Below, piece by piece: positions 21,759 through 34,560 of a DNA stretch of 64,000 nucleotides; the first letter of the stretch is position 1, and each line of letters starts with the position of its first letter. This DNA is from Symsagittifera roscoffensis. Taxonomy: Eukaryota > Xenacoelomorpha > Acoela > Convolutidae. The DNA lies in the NCBI RefSeq assembly GCF_963678635.1, contig NC_087067.1, forward strand, positions 3,069,372 to 3,133,371, given 5' to 3'. The position numbers were made by a program, and so were the translations under genes. The notes under the pieces are model-generated. The model searched no databases, had not been told where the DNA came from, and was given only the letters and a program-made list of their open reading frames with translations.

Positions 21759-22615
21759 TCGGTTTTATAGATTGCTTTTTTGTAAGAATAAACGTTGAAG
21801 TATGTAAGAAGATTCGTCCTTTTTAACTCTAAACAACTTAAAACTTACTACAATTTCACTCCCTACTTTTTGTTGCCTTAGCAATTTAACATCACTACGT
21901 TTTAAAACAATTTCTATGACTTAACACCGTTTTAATCCAATATGAAAAGAAAACTTACTTCAAAGGGGTTTTCGGTAACCATCAAAGAATTAAACGAGAG
22001 AATTTTTTGCCATTTAAAGCCAGACAAATGCGCGCTACCTAGTTCGCGTAAGTTTTGAACAGAAATGACCTTGCAAATGATTTTAATGAAACGTTTCAAA
22101 CAAAAATGAAATGACCTTGTCAATATTTTCAATGTATCATTCCAAAATGAACCAAAAACAAGCAATAATTCAATGACCTTCAAACGCACGCAAATATTTA
22201 GACGTCCTTTGACTAATATGGCCTAATTTTTTAGACATTTTCAGACGGTATAGAAATTTTAAAAAGGTTTAACCAATGCCAAAAGCCTAAAAATTATTAT
22301 TTTTTTAGAATCATTCTCGAACTTAAACTTATGACCTGATCGCTTTGTCAGCTTTTTTTGAACTGTTGGCACATAAACGCAAAGCTAAAGGACTTGTCAG
22401 CCCGTAGTCCCAACCTAGCATCCCGAAAATAAAGGCGATTGGCCTGGGATTAAATTGCTAAGGCACGAGTCATGTTTTTGCGTTTAGTTACGTTTCTGGG
22501 AGTCAGCAAGGTAATTTCTCAATTGAACGTTTATAAAACGCGCGCAGCCGTTTTAAAAAGCCAGTAGAGCAAAAGTACAGACACAACTCGTCGTTTTTCT
22601 CAATTATCTTGGGTT

Positions 22616-24582
22616 CTAAAAAATTTCTGTCGCATACATTTGTGAATTTCCTGAACGATCATGTTGGAAATAACTTTCACTGTTTGGCACCAAACTTTTT
22701 AAATAAGTAGAGCCAAAGTACAGACACAACTCGTTAATTTTCTCAAATTTCTTAATTTTCTCGGGTTCTGAAGAATTTCTGTCGCATACATTTTGAATTT
22801 CCTGAATGATCATGTCATAGGAATCGCCGATCTTTTCTTTTGTTTCGAATGCAAGGGATGGCAGCATTTTTAAAGCCAGTGTTAAATCGTGATTCGTTTC
22901 CTAGGTCATTTTCATACCAAATTCATTAATTTTTTTCATGTAACTCTGGGATAGATGGAAAAAAACAACTCAAAAAATGTGCTTCGGGGAATGATTTTTG
23001 GAAGGACTGAAGAGAAGCTTGCTCAAAATCTAAAACAATGTTTTCAGGCCGGCAGTTGGGTGCTTAATCATTTAAGGCCTGCATGAAGCGATTGTAGGTA
23101 TTTTCGGTTTTGTTAGGAAGGAAGGCGTAAATGCAAGCTGGCGTAATGCCAGGTTGCTGAAACAAAATTTTTAATGATTTAACACAAACTAGCTAACGCT
23201 CTAAAAAACTACAAATCAGTTTTGTCTTCGTAAACGGACATTATGTTTTGTACTCTTTCATTTAATACTCGATACTTTTTTTTTCTTTTTTGTGAACTTA
23301 AGGCCACTCGAGGCATCAAAAAGTTGAGTTTTTTATGGAAGCGTCTTTTTGCATGGCTGCTCACTACTTTCCACATATTTGGGTGAGATCCGCTGAAATT
23401 TGATTGAATCCCGTAATGCCATCCCTCGACAGCATTTGTTGTTCGAGCAATCCCCATCACGGCCGCATCTCGCTGGATCCAAAGGGAGGGTGGGAATGAA
23501 ACTTCACGGTTTGGCACCAAGCTTTTTATATAAGTAGAGCCAAATTACAGACACAACTTGTAAATTTTCTCAATTTTCTCGGAATCTAAAGAAATTCTGT
23601 CGCATGCATTCTGAATTTCCTGAACGACCATGTCATAGGAATCGCCGATCTTTTCTCTTTTTTTCGAATGCAAGGGATGGCAGCATTTTTAAAGCCAGCG
23701 CTAAATCGTGATTCACTTCGTAGGTCAATTGCAGACCCGATTCATTAACTTTTCTCATGTAACTCTGGGAGAGATGGAAAAAACAACTCGATAAAAGTGC
23801 TTCGGGGAATGTTTTTGGAAGGACTGAAGAGCAGCTTGCTCAAAATCAAACAAAATTTTTTCAGGCCGGCAGTTGGGTGCTAAATTATTTAACGCCTGCA
23901 AGAAGCGATTGTAGGTATTTTCGGTTTTGTTAGGAAGGAAGGCGTAAATGCAAGCTGGCGCAATGCCAGATAGACTCACATGAAGTGAATATAGCTGATA
24001 GAACATTTTTTGAGTAATTTTAAATGTTCCATCAGCTTACCAGAAAGTTGACTTCTCCAGAACTCTCAGCATTTTGGGATCGCAAAATGATTCGCTCATG
24101 ATCATTTGATCAACTGTCATACCGGATAAAATTTTCAAAAATTTCAGGGATCTCGGAATTTCGCGCAACGGCGATGGGCGGCATATTTACATCCAGCTGC
24201 TTACGAGCGCGCGCAGCCGTTCTGATCAGTTTCTTTTTACTTGGTAGGACAAACTGAGTGGCCAAATCGTTTGTAATTGGCAAAACCGCACTGGCATTGC
24301 AACAGTCTGGGTAAATCTCTCGCTGAGATCTTTTATATGCACTATGACATTTCGGGCCTCCAATTTTCCAGCTGAAATGTCGTTGTTATGCTCTCCACGC
24401 GTCTCGATTAATTCGTTATTTTCAGTAATGGCAGTTGCTCGACATTTATGTGTTTGATATTTTGAGCAAATCCAATTTTCTGTGAACTTATTTTTTCGCT
24501 TGAAAAAAAATTCATGGCCGGACGCTATAAGAGTTGGCTTGTTTTTAGATGAAACTATGAACTTGAAAGAAGACTCAATCAT
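22616..24582 (-). pseudogene. Dead FLYWCH/MULE transposase, copy 2
   Basis: Same order as copy 1: FLYWCH finger 24,582-24,226, the TAA before DGTFK at about 24,037-24,039, DFE block 24,006-23,755, VEGWH block 23,520-23,209, then the internal duplicate to about 22,616. The shared nonsense codon shows that the source was already dead when the 8.79-kb unit duplicated. A 4-base difference near 23,295 changes the frame after the VEGWH block relative to copy 1, so the two copies have since drifted independently. Confidence 0.85.
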
Positions 24583-25913
24583 AATTTGTTTATTGTGTTT
24601 ATCACTTGAGTAAAGTATAAAGTGGCTGCCATAATTTAATTTTTGTCAGAACTTTTACGTCAAATTGTTATGAATTAGCACAAGCAGTTTTTTTTAGTAA
24701 TCATAATGGTTTAGCGAAAAGTCTAAATTGAAAATAAATTACAAACTTGTAGATAAGAGTCTTAAGTAAATTAGAAAGCCTCCTTTTAGTATGTATAACT
24801 AAGATAAACCGAATTTCTTATTGTGGTGCGCGTGTTAATTGCAGGATTAACTTTGGTGTGATAAGAGTTAAGATTTTCATAAGGAATTCATAAGTTAAGG
24901 AATTCGTAAGCATTAATTTTAATAGTGAAATGACTAGGTAATAAAATCCACTGTGTTAAACTGGAAAATAGGAGTTATATTGTTGTCGATTTAAATTGTT
25001 TAGTAGTGAAATGACTAATTGTTAAAATGTACGGTGTTAAATTGTATGTCATTAAATTGTAGGACACCATTTAGGAAATAATTGACCAAAAAAATGAACC
25101 AGGTTTCCCTTTGCTCTCTTAAGTTTTGTAATTGTTTCGCAAAGAATTATGAATTTGATCAAAACTAAAACTAAATGATCAAAGTGCAATAGCCTAATTG
25201 ATTAGTTGCTAGGAATACTTGACCGAAAAAAATGAACCAGGTTTACTTTTGCTTTCCTAAGTTTTGTAATTGTTTGGAAAAAAATTATCAAATTGGTCAA
25301 ACTTAAAACTAAATAATCAAAGTGCAAAAGTCTAATTGATTAGTTGCTAGGTGATTTTATCAGATAATTTACCTCCTTCATAAAATTAATATGCAAAAAA
25401 AAATGTGGAACTCCAGTAACGTATCGGTCGCTGGTCGGAGCATTTTTTTCTTTGATCAGAGAAGAGAGTAAGTAATTTTCTATTGCAGAATAAGGATAAT
25501 GCCGAATCATTGCTGAGCCATCAACAGTTCAACGCTTTATCAGATATAAGTATTACAAAATAAAATGAAAAATTCCAACTGCCCACTGGGTCACAAAACC
25601 AGAAATGTTTCTCTCAGATCTCAGTTTCTAGTTTCGCCCAACAACCTACAATTATTGTTTGCGACTAGTACATGCTGACATCTCAGCGAGGCTTGAAAGA
25701 AGAGAGAATAAAAAATTTCGACAAGTTTTTATGGCTTTAATTTTGATCAATGAAATGTTTCTACATGCATTTATAAATTTTTATCTGACGTTGGCCTATA
25801 TTTCGTAACATTTGGTAATGTAATTAATTATATTACTCAGCAAAATCTATGTACGTTTCTGTAAAAACTCGTCGTGAGTAAAACTGCTTTAAATGCTGGA
25901 GCAATGCTCCTAT

Positions 25914-26254
25914 TAACAAATCAATCATGGCATATAAGCTTCTTCCTTAAACCAATTTGGAACGATTTTAAGACGGATTAAGTCTCCGCTTACGCGTTAA
26001 AAGCGCGAAATATATCGCGCGTTAATTGTCCCTAATTGGCCAAAATGACAATCTTTAAACCCTCATAACTTTACAAAAAATGATCACAGGTGAAATATCT
26101 TTTCAAATTAAAGATCAGGACAACAATACCTTTCAAATGATAGGAGAAAGAATACTCCGTCAAAAATGACTGGTTAAAAAGTCGAAATTTGTCTGAAAAA
26201 AACGCACCCTGAGAACAAATATTCTGTTACTTCGTTACGAGAGTCGGAACAATA
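25914..26254 (-). repeat. Inverted R1 copy (duplicate of 17,121-17,461)
   Basis: Offset 8793, nearly identical. Confidence 0.7.
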
Positions 26255-27373
26255 AACTACGCTTTTTGTGTGAAATAAATTTTTCATAACATTTTTCAGT
26301 ATTTTAAAAGGCCTATAATTTTTTTGATTTTATTTACTACGACTAGTTTTCCATGTAAAATTATAATATAACCTTTCTTTTTGCATAAGTAACCCATTAT
26401 CTGAAACAAAAGTTTAAAAGACAATTTCTCACAAAGATCCAGCGGTAATTGAAAAAGAATTCATTATCAAACTGAATCACGTTGCTTACATTTTGATGGG
26501 CAAATTACTAAACCTGTGCTTCATAATTAATTTAAAATAGATGTCAATAAGCAGTATATTTTAATACTTTTGAAAATTTCTAAACCGGTTTGCCACGCTT
26601 TCGAATTGGTTCAAATATTTTTGAAAACAAAGAAGTAATAATCATTTATCATTGATTAAATTTTAATGGCTTTGCAAAATTTTTCATAAAAAGGGAGATT
26701 AAATTTGTTTTATAAAAAATGAAAGATTTTTTCCCCTCTATTTTAGAAATAATGGCTTCGAAATGATAACATAATTGATTTTCAACGCTTAAAATGGTAT
26801 ATGAAATAGCAGTTGCTTAGAAATATTTTGATTCTAGGAGGCACTTTTTAAAAAGTCAGTTGCCACAATTTCGAGTTTCTTTGGAAAGAGTGATTTGAAG
26901 GTACTATATCAGCAAAAGATATCAGACAATTAATTTATCAGACCCATTTCCATAAACAATGATTTTTTTGTAAAGGTGAAAGGTTTGAACAAAAATGAAG
27001 ACTGAACGAACACGTTAATCTCCATGGATTACGTCTCAAATGGCCTAAGCCCCAATTGGCATAAAAATAAAAAATTTCCCAAATGGCATACATTTCATGC
27101 AACAGTTGCACTCAAAAATCGAGAAACACTTTTTCGTGAGCCATGTGAAAAAAATTAGTCAAAGGGGGAAGTTACCATCTCCGTGTACATCACTCAACTT
27201 TCACCATCTGCCCCCACTCCACAAGTCCTCTTACCACACCACAACCTCCCACCCCTCTCAACCCACAGCCCCATCCCCTACCCCACGTTCTCCCCCTGTT
27301 CAACCCCTATTGAACCCACCCCTAGCTGATCCCATTTTTAGAGTGGGTAAAAGAGTGGCCGGGGTAATGTGTC

Positions 27374-27399
27374 GGGGTGGGGGCGGGTTGAGCGGGGGG
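27374..27399 (+). other. G-quadruplex motif, second copy
   Basis: GGGG-T-GGGGG-C-GGG then TTGAGC then GGGGGG. The G-to-A change lengthens one loop but leaves four G-runs. Confidence 0.55.
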
Positions 27400-28137
27400 T
27401 TTTAATAAAAGCGAGGAAGGGGTCATAGGCTGGAGAGAGGAAGGGACGCAAATTAGATTAAGGAGGGTGAAGAGAGGTCAGCAAAAAAAGGAGGGCAAAT
27501 AAGAAGGTCAGCAAAATATGCATACAAAGAATTGCGAAGAGAAAAATTGAAAAACAAAGGTAACAGTTTATTCAGCTAAATAAAACCATTTTATCTAATG
27601 CAACGTGTGTAAAGCAAAAACCAACTGTCAATTTCTAAAAAAAAAATTAAGCTGATTTTGGAAAAGGTGATCAAAATCCATTATAATTGTTTATAAACTA
27701 TTAAAACGGACTTTATTGATTTGACAAAAAAAATTCTAATCCTATTCTAATCAATTCCATATCACTGTTTTTGAATTAACAAGAGACTGGTGATGAAAAA
27801 CAATTATAATAGTTTAAAATCTAAAAAACTCCTGTGCGGGTAAAATACATTTTTTATCACGTGCTAAGCGACACGTTTAGTATCAAATTTTTTGAGTCAG
27901 CAAAATCACAAATTATACCTCGTCATCAAAAACAAGTGGAGTTGAAAATTTGAATTGAAAGGATAAAATTAGAGCCGCAAGGTGATTGCGCAAGAAAACT
28001 TGCATGTCATGATAGTAAAACGCAATAAAAATTCGCTGAAAGAGTGTTGCACACTAATTGTCAAATAGAAGACCATATTAGCTTAGATATTCAAAAACTG
28101 CCAAAACTGAACTAAAAACATAGGCAATGCTGAGAAC

Positions 28138-28584
28138 CAGAGTCGGATCTAGGATTTTCTCGAGGAAGTGGCGGATTTTCAAAAAATTTCGAAAATTTTG
28201 TTGATCTTAATTTTAGGTCGATTATATTGATTTTCTGAGTTCTCTTAAATCTCTATAAATACTCTTAAGTCACTATAATCACTATAAATACTTCGCCGCA
28301 GGCAAAATTTTGAAAAAAAACAGGCCAAAAAAAGGCGTTTTTAGAAATTTTTTTAAGGAAAATTTTGACCAAAAAGTCGAAAATCGCGTTTTTTTTTGGC
28401 GCGCACTCCCCTCTTCTCAAAATTAGTATATGTTGGCGCCCATGGCGCCTTTAGGAAAATTTTAGGGCCCGTCACCAAAATTTGATATCTCAAAGTAGTA
28501 CAAAGGGAAACCCTTTGGGTCGGCAGGGGGTCGAAATCCTGAGAAAAAGAAGCGTCCGCCCACTCCCCCCTTAATCCGCTGGTG
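28138..28584 (+). mobile_element. M1 MITE with perfect 8-bp target duplication
   Basis: From CAGAGTCGGATCTAGGATTT to TTAATCCGCTGGTG. CTGAGAAC flanks both sides exactly (28,130-28,137 and 28,585-28,592). This defines the boundaries of the family and supports hAT-type insertion. The interior carries CTTCGCCGCAGGCAAAATTT, GGCGCGCACTCCCC, GGCGCCCATGGCGCC and ACCCTTTGGGTCGGC. Confidence 0.9.
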
Positions 28585-28592
28585 CTGAGAAC

Positions 28593-29087
28593 TCTTTTTT
28601 TTTTTTTTTGGCCGATGTGTTCGACTTATGTTTTGACTTTAAAAGTCTAGCAGGGGGCGTTTTGCGAATTAAATTCAGCGGTCGAGAGGCAATTTTAAAG
28701 CCAGCACAAATTAAAAACATACCCAATTTCGGTCAAAAAAATCAAAAACCTGGCCCGGGTTTCTAATTTTTCTATGTTAAAATTCATGGATCCAATAAAT
28801 ATCTGATCTCGGAGGGATAGGTAAAAAACGCAAATAGCTACACATGTTGAAATAAGAAAAAATAAGGCAGATGAAACTTTTTGAATAACTTTAAATATAG
28901 CGCTTCTTTCGCCAAGATGTTTATGTGATTTCCAGGAACATGGCTTTTGAGAGAGGCCAAATATTTGCGTGGCAATAACTACAATGGCACTTTTTTAAAA
29001 AAAATAGCTGCTTGTAGCGCAAACCAAAGCCAATTAATGATGCAATCACAGAAAACCAAAAGGCCGCGTGAACTAATAAGCTCAATG
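28593..29087. other. No gene seen; 3' flank of the lectin-like gene
   Basis: No domain-bearing frame and no clear AATAAA on the minus strand. A plus-strand open frame from 28,947 overlaps the proposed last exon antisense and is a shadow. Confidence 0.45.
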
Positions 29088-29180
29088 TTATCGCTCCAGC
29101 TGTTTCCGGGTTATCTTGGCCGCGGGCAGTTTGTCCGGTTCATATTTTCCTTTCAAGCGAAGGGCGAATCCGTTGCGGAA
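29088..29180 (-). CDS. Proposed last exon of the PAN/CTLD gene
   Basis: 31 codons, FRNGFALRLKGKYEP then DKLPAAKITRKQLER and TAA at 29,088-29,090. The acceptor would be ...TGTGTAAG at 29,181-29,182, in phase 0. The composition is charged and not AT-driven, unlike the surroundings. It joins in frame to the exon ending at 29,286. It would form a short basic C-terminal tail. Inferred from reading frame and splice phase only. Confidence 0.4.
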   Translation of the reverse strand, partial: FRNGFALRLKGKYEPDKLPAAKITRKQLER

Positions 29181-29285
29181 CTTACACAGTAAGCTGTATC
29201 GAAATGGTCAGAATCTGAAAACAAAAAGCAATGATTTTCCCATTTTCCCATTTTCCAAGTTTTCCCATTTTTCCCAACGAAATAC

Positions 29286-29363
29286 TCGTTCCTCCCCATT
29301 TTCAATGGTCGGAACGATAATCCGATCACCATAAATACCACACTGAACCGAGCCTTTCCAGGA
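29286..29363 (-). CDS. Proposed CTLD-closing exon
   Basis: 26 codons, SWKGSVQCGIYGDRIIVP then TIENGEER. QCGIYGDRIIVP resembles the end of the first CTLD in the main exon (TCGELKKAICVP). The donor is CGA|GTATTT. The acceptor ...CAGAG is in phase 0 (the alternative ...CAG would shift it by two bases). Confidence 0.4.
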
Positions 29364-29491
29364 CTCTGTTTGTTATAAGTTTCAACCAGGTCAAAATTCT
29401 TAACCTAACTGTGTCAAAAGGAAAAAAAGATAAAATCTGAGATTAGAAGAGCTTTAAGAAATGGTGGCAAAGTCTGTTTATCATAACTTAC

Positions 29492-29545
29492 AGAAATTGT
29501 TTCCAATTGAGTCTGCGACGGTATAGAGATTGTAGGAAGAGTCGT
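29492..29545 (-). CDS. Proposed small exon, frame unsettled
   Basis: The donor T|GTAAGT at 29,491 is strong. With the acceptor ATGCAG (29,546) it is a phase-0 exon of 18 codons, TTLPTISIPSQTQLETIS, compatible with both neighbours. With the earlier acceptor TTTTAG (exon start 29,569) another frame reads VAVINADDSSYNLYTVADSI, which looks more like a lectin domain but does not fit the phases. Transcript data are needed to choose. Confidence 0.3.
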
Positions 29546-29710
29546 CTGCATTGATTACTGCCACTGTGTCTAAAATTATGTCTTTTGAAACAAATAAAGA
29601 AAAAGAAAAACTTTTGACTGCATTAGTGGTCAAATAAAACTCCTGGATTTTGGATGAAAATTTTTGCAATGCGACAACTCGAATTGAAAGACAACTCACA
29701 ACATACTCAC

Positions 29711-29845
29711 CGCCTCAGTCGCGCCAACGCGACATTTAGGTGCTATATTGTAAAATTCACGGCGGAGTAGGATTTTTTCTTCAGTTGGGGTCTTTTTAGT
29801 ATTTCGGGTTGTTTTGAATACCATTTTGATCAACCGAAAGAAAAA
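29711..29845 (-). CDS. Proposed CTLD exon
   Basis: 45 codons between acceptor TTTGCAG and donor GCG|GTGAGT, phase 0 on both sides. It ends FYNIAPKCRVGATEA, placed like the NSVCYAV end of the main exon. The first half is Lys-rich and weakly typical. Confidence 0.4.
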
Positions 29846-30011
29846 CTGCAAATAATCTAAAGTCTTTCAGAAAATATCCGCCACTATCCCTCGCCCCTCC
29901 CCTTTTTCCTTCCACCATTAAGGCATATCCTAGATCCACCGTTTAGATGAATACCTCAAGTTAACAAGTTAACTAGAACTACAAACCATCTCCAGGACCA
30001 GATATCTTAAC

Positions 30012-30218
30012 CAGCGACCAGTCACAAGTCGGGCTGTTCTCGCGAGAAAATTTAGTTGTCAGCCATTGGTTGAGGTCGCCTTCCGAGACGAGAAAACCCG
30101 AGTGAAACGAGCAGTATGACTCAGCGTCCGAGAGGCGAACCAGCTGGTCACTGGTGAAAATTGATGTGCTGCAGAGGTGAAACAGGTCGAATCCAGACTC
30201 GCGTAGCTTATTACAATC
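30012..30218 (-). CDS. Proposed CTLD exon (end of second, start of third lectin domain)
   Basis: 69 codons, phase 0 at both ends (acceptor AAATGAG, donor CTG|GTTAAG). DCNKLRESGFDLFHLC would close the second CTLD opened by the main exon. IFTSDQLVRLSDAESYC and HSGFLVSEGDLNQWL have the usual CTLD opening: aromatic residue, DAE..C, then a G.L/V..E step. This frame is not marked by a start codon, as expected for an internal exon. Confidence 0.6.
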
Positions 30219-30489
30219 CTCATTTGATCCAGTGTATGGCTAAATATTATTGTATGGCTAAATATTATGGCTACGTAAGCTGCGATTGATGAGTAATTCA
30301 TAAATCGTCAAATGTTTGCTATGAAAAAATATCGAAAATGAGCTGCATCAAAATTTCAAATCATGAGAATTCTTTTCTCTCTAAAACTACCAAAATAAAA
30401 AAAAATTTTAAAGCCCTATTTTTTAAAACCTTCTTTACTAGACAAACTGCTTGTGATTCTCAAAGTAATTGGGACGCTGTAACATACAC

Positions 30490-33400
30490 TTAAATAAAAA
30501 TAATGCCTAAGTTTGAGATGTTTTTGCAATTGCTTATAATATATTTTGCGTTCAGTTATGCCAGATTTCTCGATGGTGACTTCATTCCTTGTGATTTGAC
30601 ACAATTGTCTAAAGCAAGTAGAAAACAGATGAATTCAAGTGAAAAACAGACTCTCTCTTTCAATGACCTTCTAGAAAAATTCTGTCTGCAAATAAAGGCC
30701 AAAAATTGAAACATTTTCTTGCCGTTTATCGTGTGATTGTCAGTTAAGTTACAAACATTGCTTATTGTGAGTATGAGCGTGGATATCGTGGATATAATGG
30801 ATTGTTTGGACACCTTCAAGGATCAAGCATGATGGTAGGCCCAATGAAAAACTTGCAAAGTGAGATCGATTCTTTACACTCCAAATTAATTGAAAACGAA
30901 AAAAGACTTGCGTATCTTGAAAATTATGTTTCGCAAATGGATAAAATTCATAATCAAAACTTGGTCTATTTTTGTAAAGAAATTGAGTCTTTGAAAAACT
31001 TTTTGTGTTAAAAACAGAAATGTGCAATAGCAAAGAAACAACCGTTGTAAAAAATCCTCCAGAAATGAAAGGCGAAAACCTTTAGTCGGATCTCAACCCT
31101 ACCGATATTAAAGCCTGTCATTATCTGGGTAAAGCGAACTATTCCTCGATAGTCGTTAACTTTGTTTCCTCCCATCAAAAATTTCACGTGGAGATCCAAG
31201 AGATAGTTATTCAACCTGAAAAACAACGAAGAAATATTTTCACTGAACGTCTCCATCCCCACAACCGTGATTTACTCAATCTAGCTAGAAAAATGGGTAT
31301 CAAACTGTGACTAAGAATTGCGAAGCGCAGCTTATAGTGCCGAATGAAAATGGTGGGGTTACATTTTGGTCTGTTTATTCATAAAAAAAATATTGAGCAG
31401 CTTCAAAAGGTTGCTGTTAAAATGCAGAATCGGCAATCAAGCGTACCTGGTGTCAATTCAGCAATTAATGGAGCATGTGTATCCAGCACTAATGATGAAA
31501 TTTCTCAACGCTTTAACACTGATAGAAAACGTGGTCATTGTAATTCGTCTACGTGCTACACTCCTGAAGGAAAATCAGTAAACTGTAAAGAATATCTAAC
31601 ATGGACAATAATAAACTTTTTCAAGGTAACATCGCGGCTTTTTGCAGACGGTTTATTTTTCTAATAAAAAGTGAGAAAAAATCATTGAACGTTAAAAATA
31701 AGTTTGAAATTTTCTCTCTTAACATCAGATTTCTTTCCAAAAATGTTGACGCTCTTTCTTTTTTTTGCAATCAAATAATCTTAACCCGACAGTAATTGTT
31801 TTGATTGAAATTTGACAAACAAATTAAGCTGAATATTTTGAAGTTGTTAGCTATCATTAATTCTTTGCATCACCATTCAAAAACACAGTATGCGGTGTAG
31901 CAATTGTTGTCAAAATTTACGTAGATGTAATTGAAATCAACTTAGACTTTGATGTGTGTTTTGAAATTATCTTCCCGAACATTAGACAAAAAGACATAAA
32001 TGCCTCGGTTGCTGCAATTTATAAGTCTCCGATCAAAGCACTAATCTTATGCATGATTATGATAACGTTCCTAAAAAAGTATCCTACAAAAGAAGACGCC
32101 ATTATATTGTGGGAGATTTCAATATCGACACAAAAATTGAAAACAAATCAACGGGCAGTTTCATCCAACTTATTTGAGCCAACCACATGGGTTTTCTTAA
32201 CTAAGACAAATGTTTCGACAGGAATGAAGGAAACTGGAGAGAATTGCATTGACCATGTTAAAACTAATCGTATTTTGACCATTGAAAACAATCATATATT
32301 ACTTTGTGATATAACTGATCAGCAACTGCTTTCACATGTCACCAGTTTAGTTCCAGTGCCTTCAAAAACATACCTTCTTTTTCTGGCGTAGGGATCTTCA
32401 GAAAATTTCGGATCATGATACAGTCTGCAAATTTTTCTACAAAATGAAGGATCGTTTGCATAAAACTGATTGGAATCGTAACAATACAGATTATCTAAAT
32501 AATTCAACAACAGCAGAATTGCAAGCCATCATCAATAAGTTTTTCCTTTACGGAAAATATATAGCAAAACCTAAGTTTTCCCAAAATCCCTGGTTTAATA
32601 ACCGGAGAAAAAACCTTGTTCGTTCGCAAAAGTCATGAAACGCGTAAAATTTTCATGCGTTCCAAGCTTGGGGCTGGCAATGAACGCTACAAGAGCGTTC
32701 AAAATCAGACAACAAATTAATAGCGGATACTCAAAAAGCATATCAGTGTGTTAAAATTGATAGATTAGTTAATGACAAAAACAAAAAGAGTTCTTCAAAT
32801 ATGTTAGGAGACTGAGAGACTGAAAAACAAAGATTGTTAGTTAAATGTAGAACAAACTAACGAATACTTTTTAAGCATAGGAAAAAATATGAACATAAAG
32901 AAAGAAAATATTTCGTTTTCAACCAATTTGCCAGAAATAACGAATGCCATGTTCTTTTCCCTGTAGAAAACTCAGCCAGAATTTTTTAAAACAAATAAAT
33001 CATTGAATTACTCAACCGCTGAACGTGATGACGGAATCAACAACGTATTTTTGAAACTTTCATCTCCCGTACTATCGGAATATTTATCGTTTCTTTTCAA
33101 TAAATGCTCTAGCGAAGGTTGTTTCCTAGCTTTTTTTCGAAATTGCAAAAATTGTTCCAATTCATTAGACTGGTGATAAGTTAAAGACATCTAAAAACCG
33201 TCCAGTATCTCTTCTGACTGCCCTTAGTAAAGTACTAGAGAAATCAAAATGCCTCAGAATAACATGTTTTGTTGATAAGAACAAAATCTGATGCAATTCC
33301 ATGTTTGGGTTTAAATAAAACTATTCATCAGTATAAGTATTTCTAAAATTGACAGAGTCCATAAAGAAAAAAATTGATGAAGGTTATAAAGTTTGCAGCA

Positions 33401-34000
33401 TTTTTTAAGACTTGAGCAAAGCTTTTGTAAAGCAAAATACTGGTATATAAGCTTAACTGTATGGCATCAGGGGAGTTGTTTGCGACCTAATTAATTCTTA
33501 TCTCAGTAAACGTAAACAATTCGTTGCTATCGGGAAGAAAACTTCTAAGACTTCACATATATCGGCAGGGGTTCCGCAGGGTTCAATTTTGGGTCCTCTA
33601 CTTTTTTTACTAAAAATTAATGATCTGACGAGTTGTTTTTCGAAACCAAATGCATTTGTGGGTCTGTGTGCAGATGATAGCTGGGTAACAGTTTAATCGA
33701 AGCAGTAACCAAAGTTTCAGAGAACGAAGTGCTTTCAAAAGTTTCCCCTTTGTTAAAAGTCAATATCAAAGTCAGTCTAATAATTTCGAAAACTTATTTT
33801 GTGAAATTCAATGCAAATCGCACAAAAAACAAAGTCGTAAGTGATAGATACACAATAACGGAGGTGGATTGGGTAAAATATTTAGATTTACATACAGATT
33901 ATTGATTGAAATTTCAATACCACGTGTCAACTGTATACAACAGAACTTCGAAATTGGTAGGATTTCTAAGATTTTCCAAACATTATTTAAATCAATCTCG
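30490..34000 (+). pseudogene. Decayed CR1/Jockey-like LINE, antisense in a lectin-gene intron
   Basis: Parts in order on the plus strand, in shifting frames: a coiled-coil segment (SLHSKLIENEKRLAYLENYV) at 30,850-31,010; an ORF1-like stretch with FTERLHPHNRDLLNLARKMG near 31,235-31,300; the endonuclease start (FSLNIRFLSKNVDALSFF) near 31,710; the endonuclease YIVGDFNID motif near 32,105-32,135; and a reverse transcriptase with GVPQGSILGPLLF at 33,568-33,605 and ADDS at about 33,671 in place of ADD. Many stops and frame changes. Family knowledge: these elements copy themselves by target-primed reverse transcription. It sits inside the intron between 30,218 and 34,561 of the minus-strand gene. 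Confidence 0.8.
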
Positions 34001-34560
34001 GATATAGGAACTGCTGTAGAACTGTAGAACCTTCTTTCTAATATAGAACTGAAATAGCAAAAAAATGAAATACGTATAGAGCTCGTAAACTTTTTTAATA
34101 GTTTCCACGGATTAGAAACTTCGCTAACGGCTAACCCATCCCAAAATAACAAAAAACAGACAGCTTAAAAAATTTCACATAACTATACACAAGGTGCAAA
34201 TGACTTGTTCGAAGTTTTCTTCTAAAATCAATCTAAGTTGACGATTTTTTTCTTACTCCTGCAACTAAGATGATTATTTCTCGTAGTTTCGAGGGAGCAC
34301 TGATGTTTTTTTTTTAATGGTTTTATTTTTAACTTTACTCTGAGCAAGTTGCAGAACAATGCTATAACATTTAGCAATGGTCTCATTTTGAATTTTACAT
34401 TGTGCAAGTAGTATACCAGTAAACATAGAATATGTTGCCCATGAAGTATGTATATTAACTTGTTTGTAAATTCAAACATTTATTTCCGGCCTGGCTACTT
34501 GATTTATTCAGTTAACTTCCTTTTTTTCTAGCTTTTTGAAATTTTATCGTTCTTACTCAC
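34001..34560. other. Rest of intron 1 of the PAN/CTLD gene
   Basis: AT-rich, no domain. The plus-strand LINE signal fades here. Confidence 0.5.

Larger units (their letters stand above)
19722..28508 (+). repeat. Segmental tandem duplication, copy 2 (about 8.79 kb)
   Basis: Head-to-tail second copy. The junction at 19,719-19,722 fuses the middle of an M1 MITE (CAAAGGGA) to the middle of an R1 repeat (AATATACTT) with one or two filler bases. At 28,508 this copy runs on into the intact right end of the M1 MITE, showing that copy 2 keeps the original right border. Confidence 0.9.
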
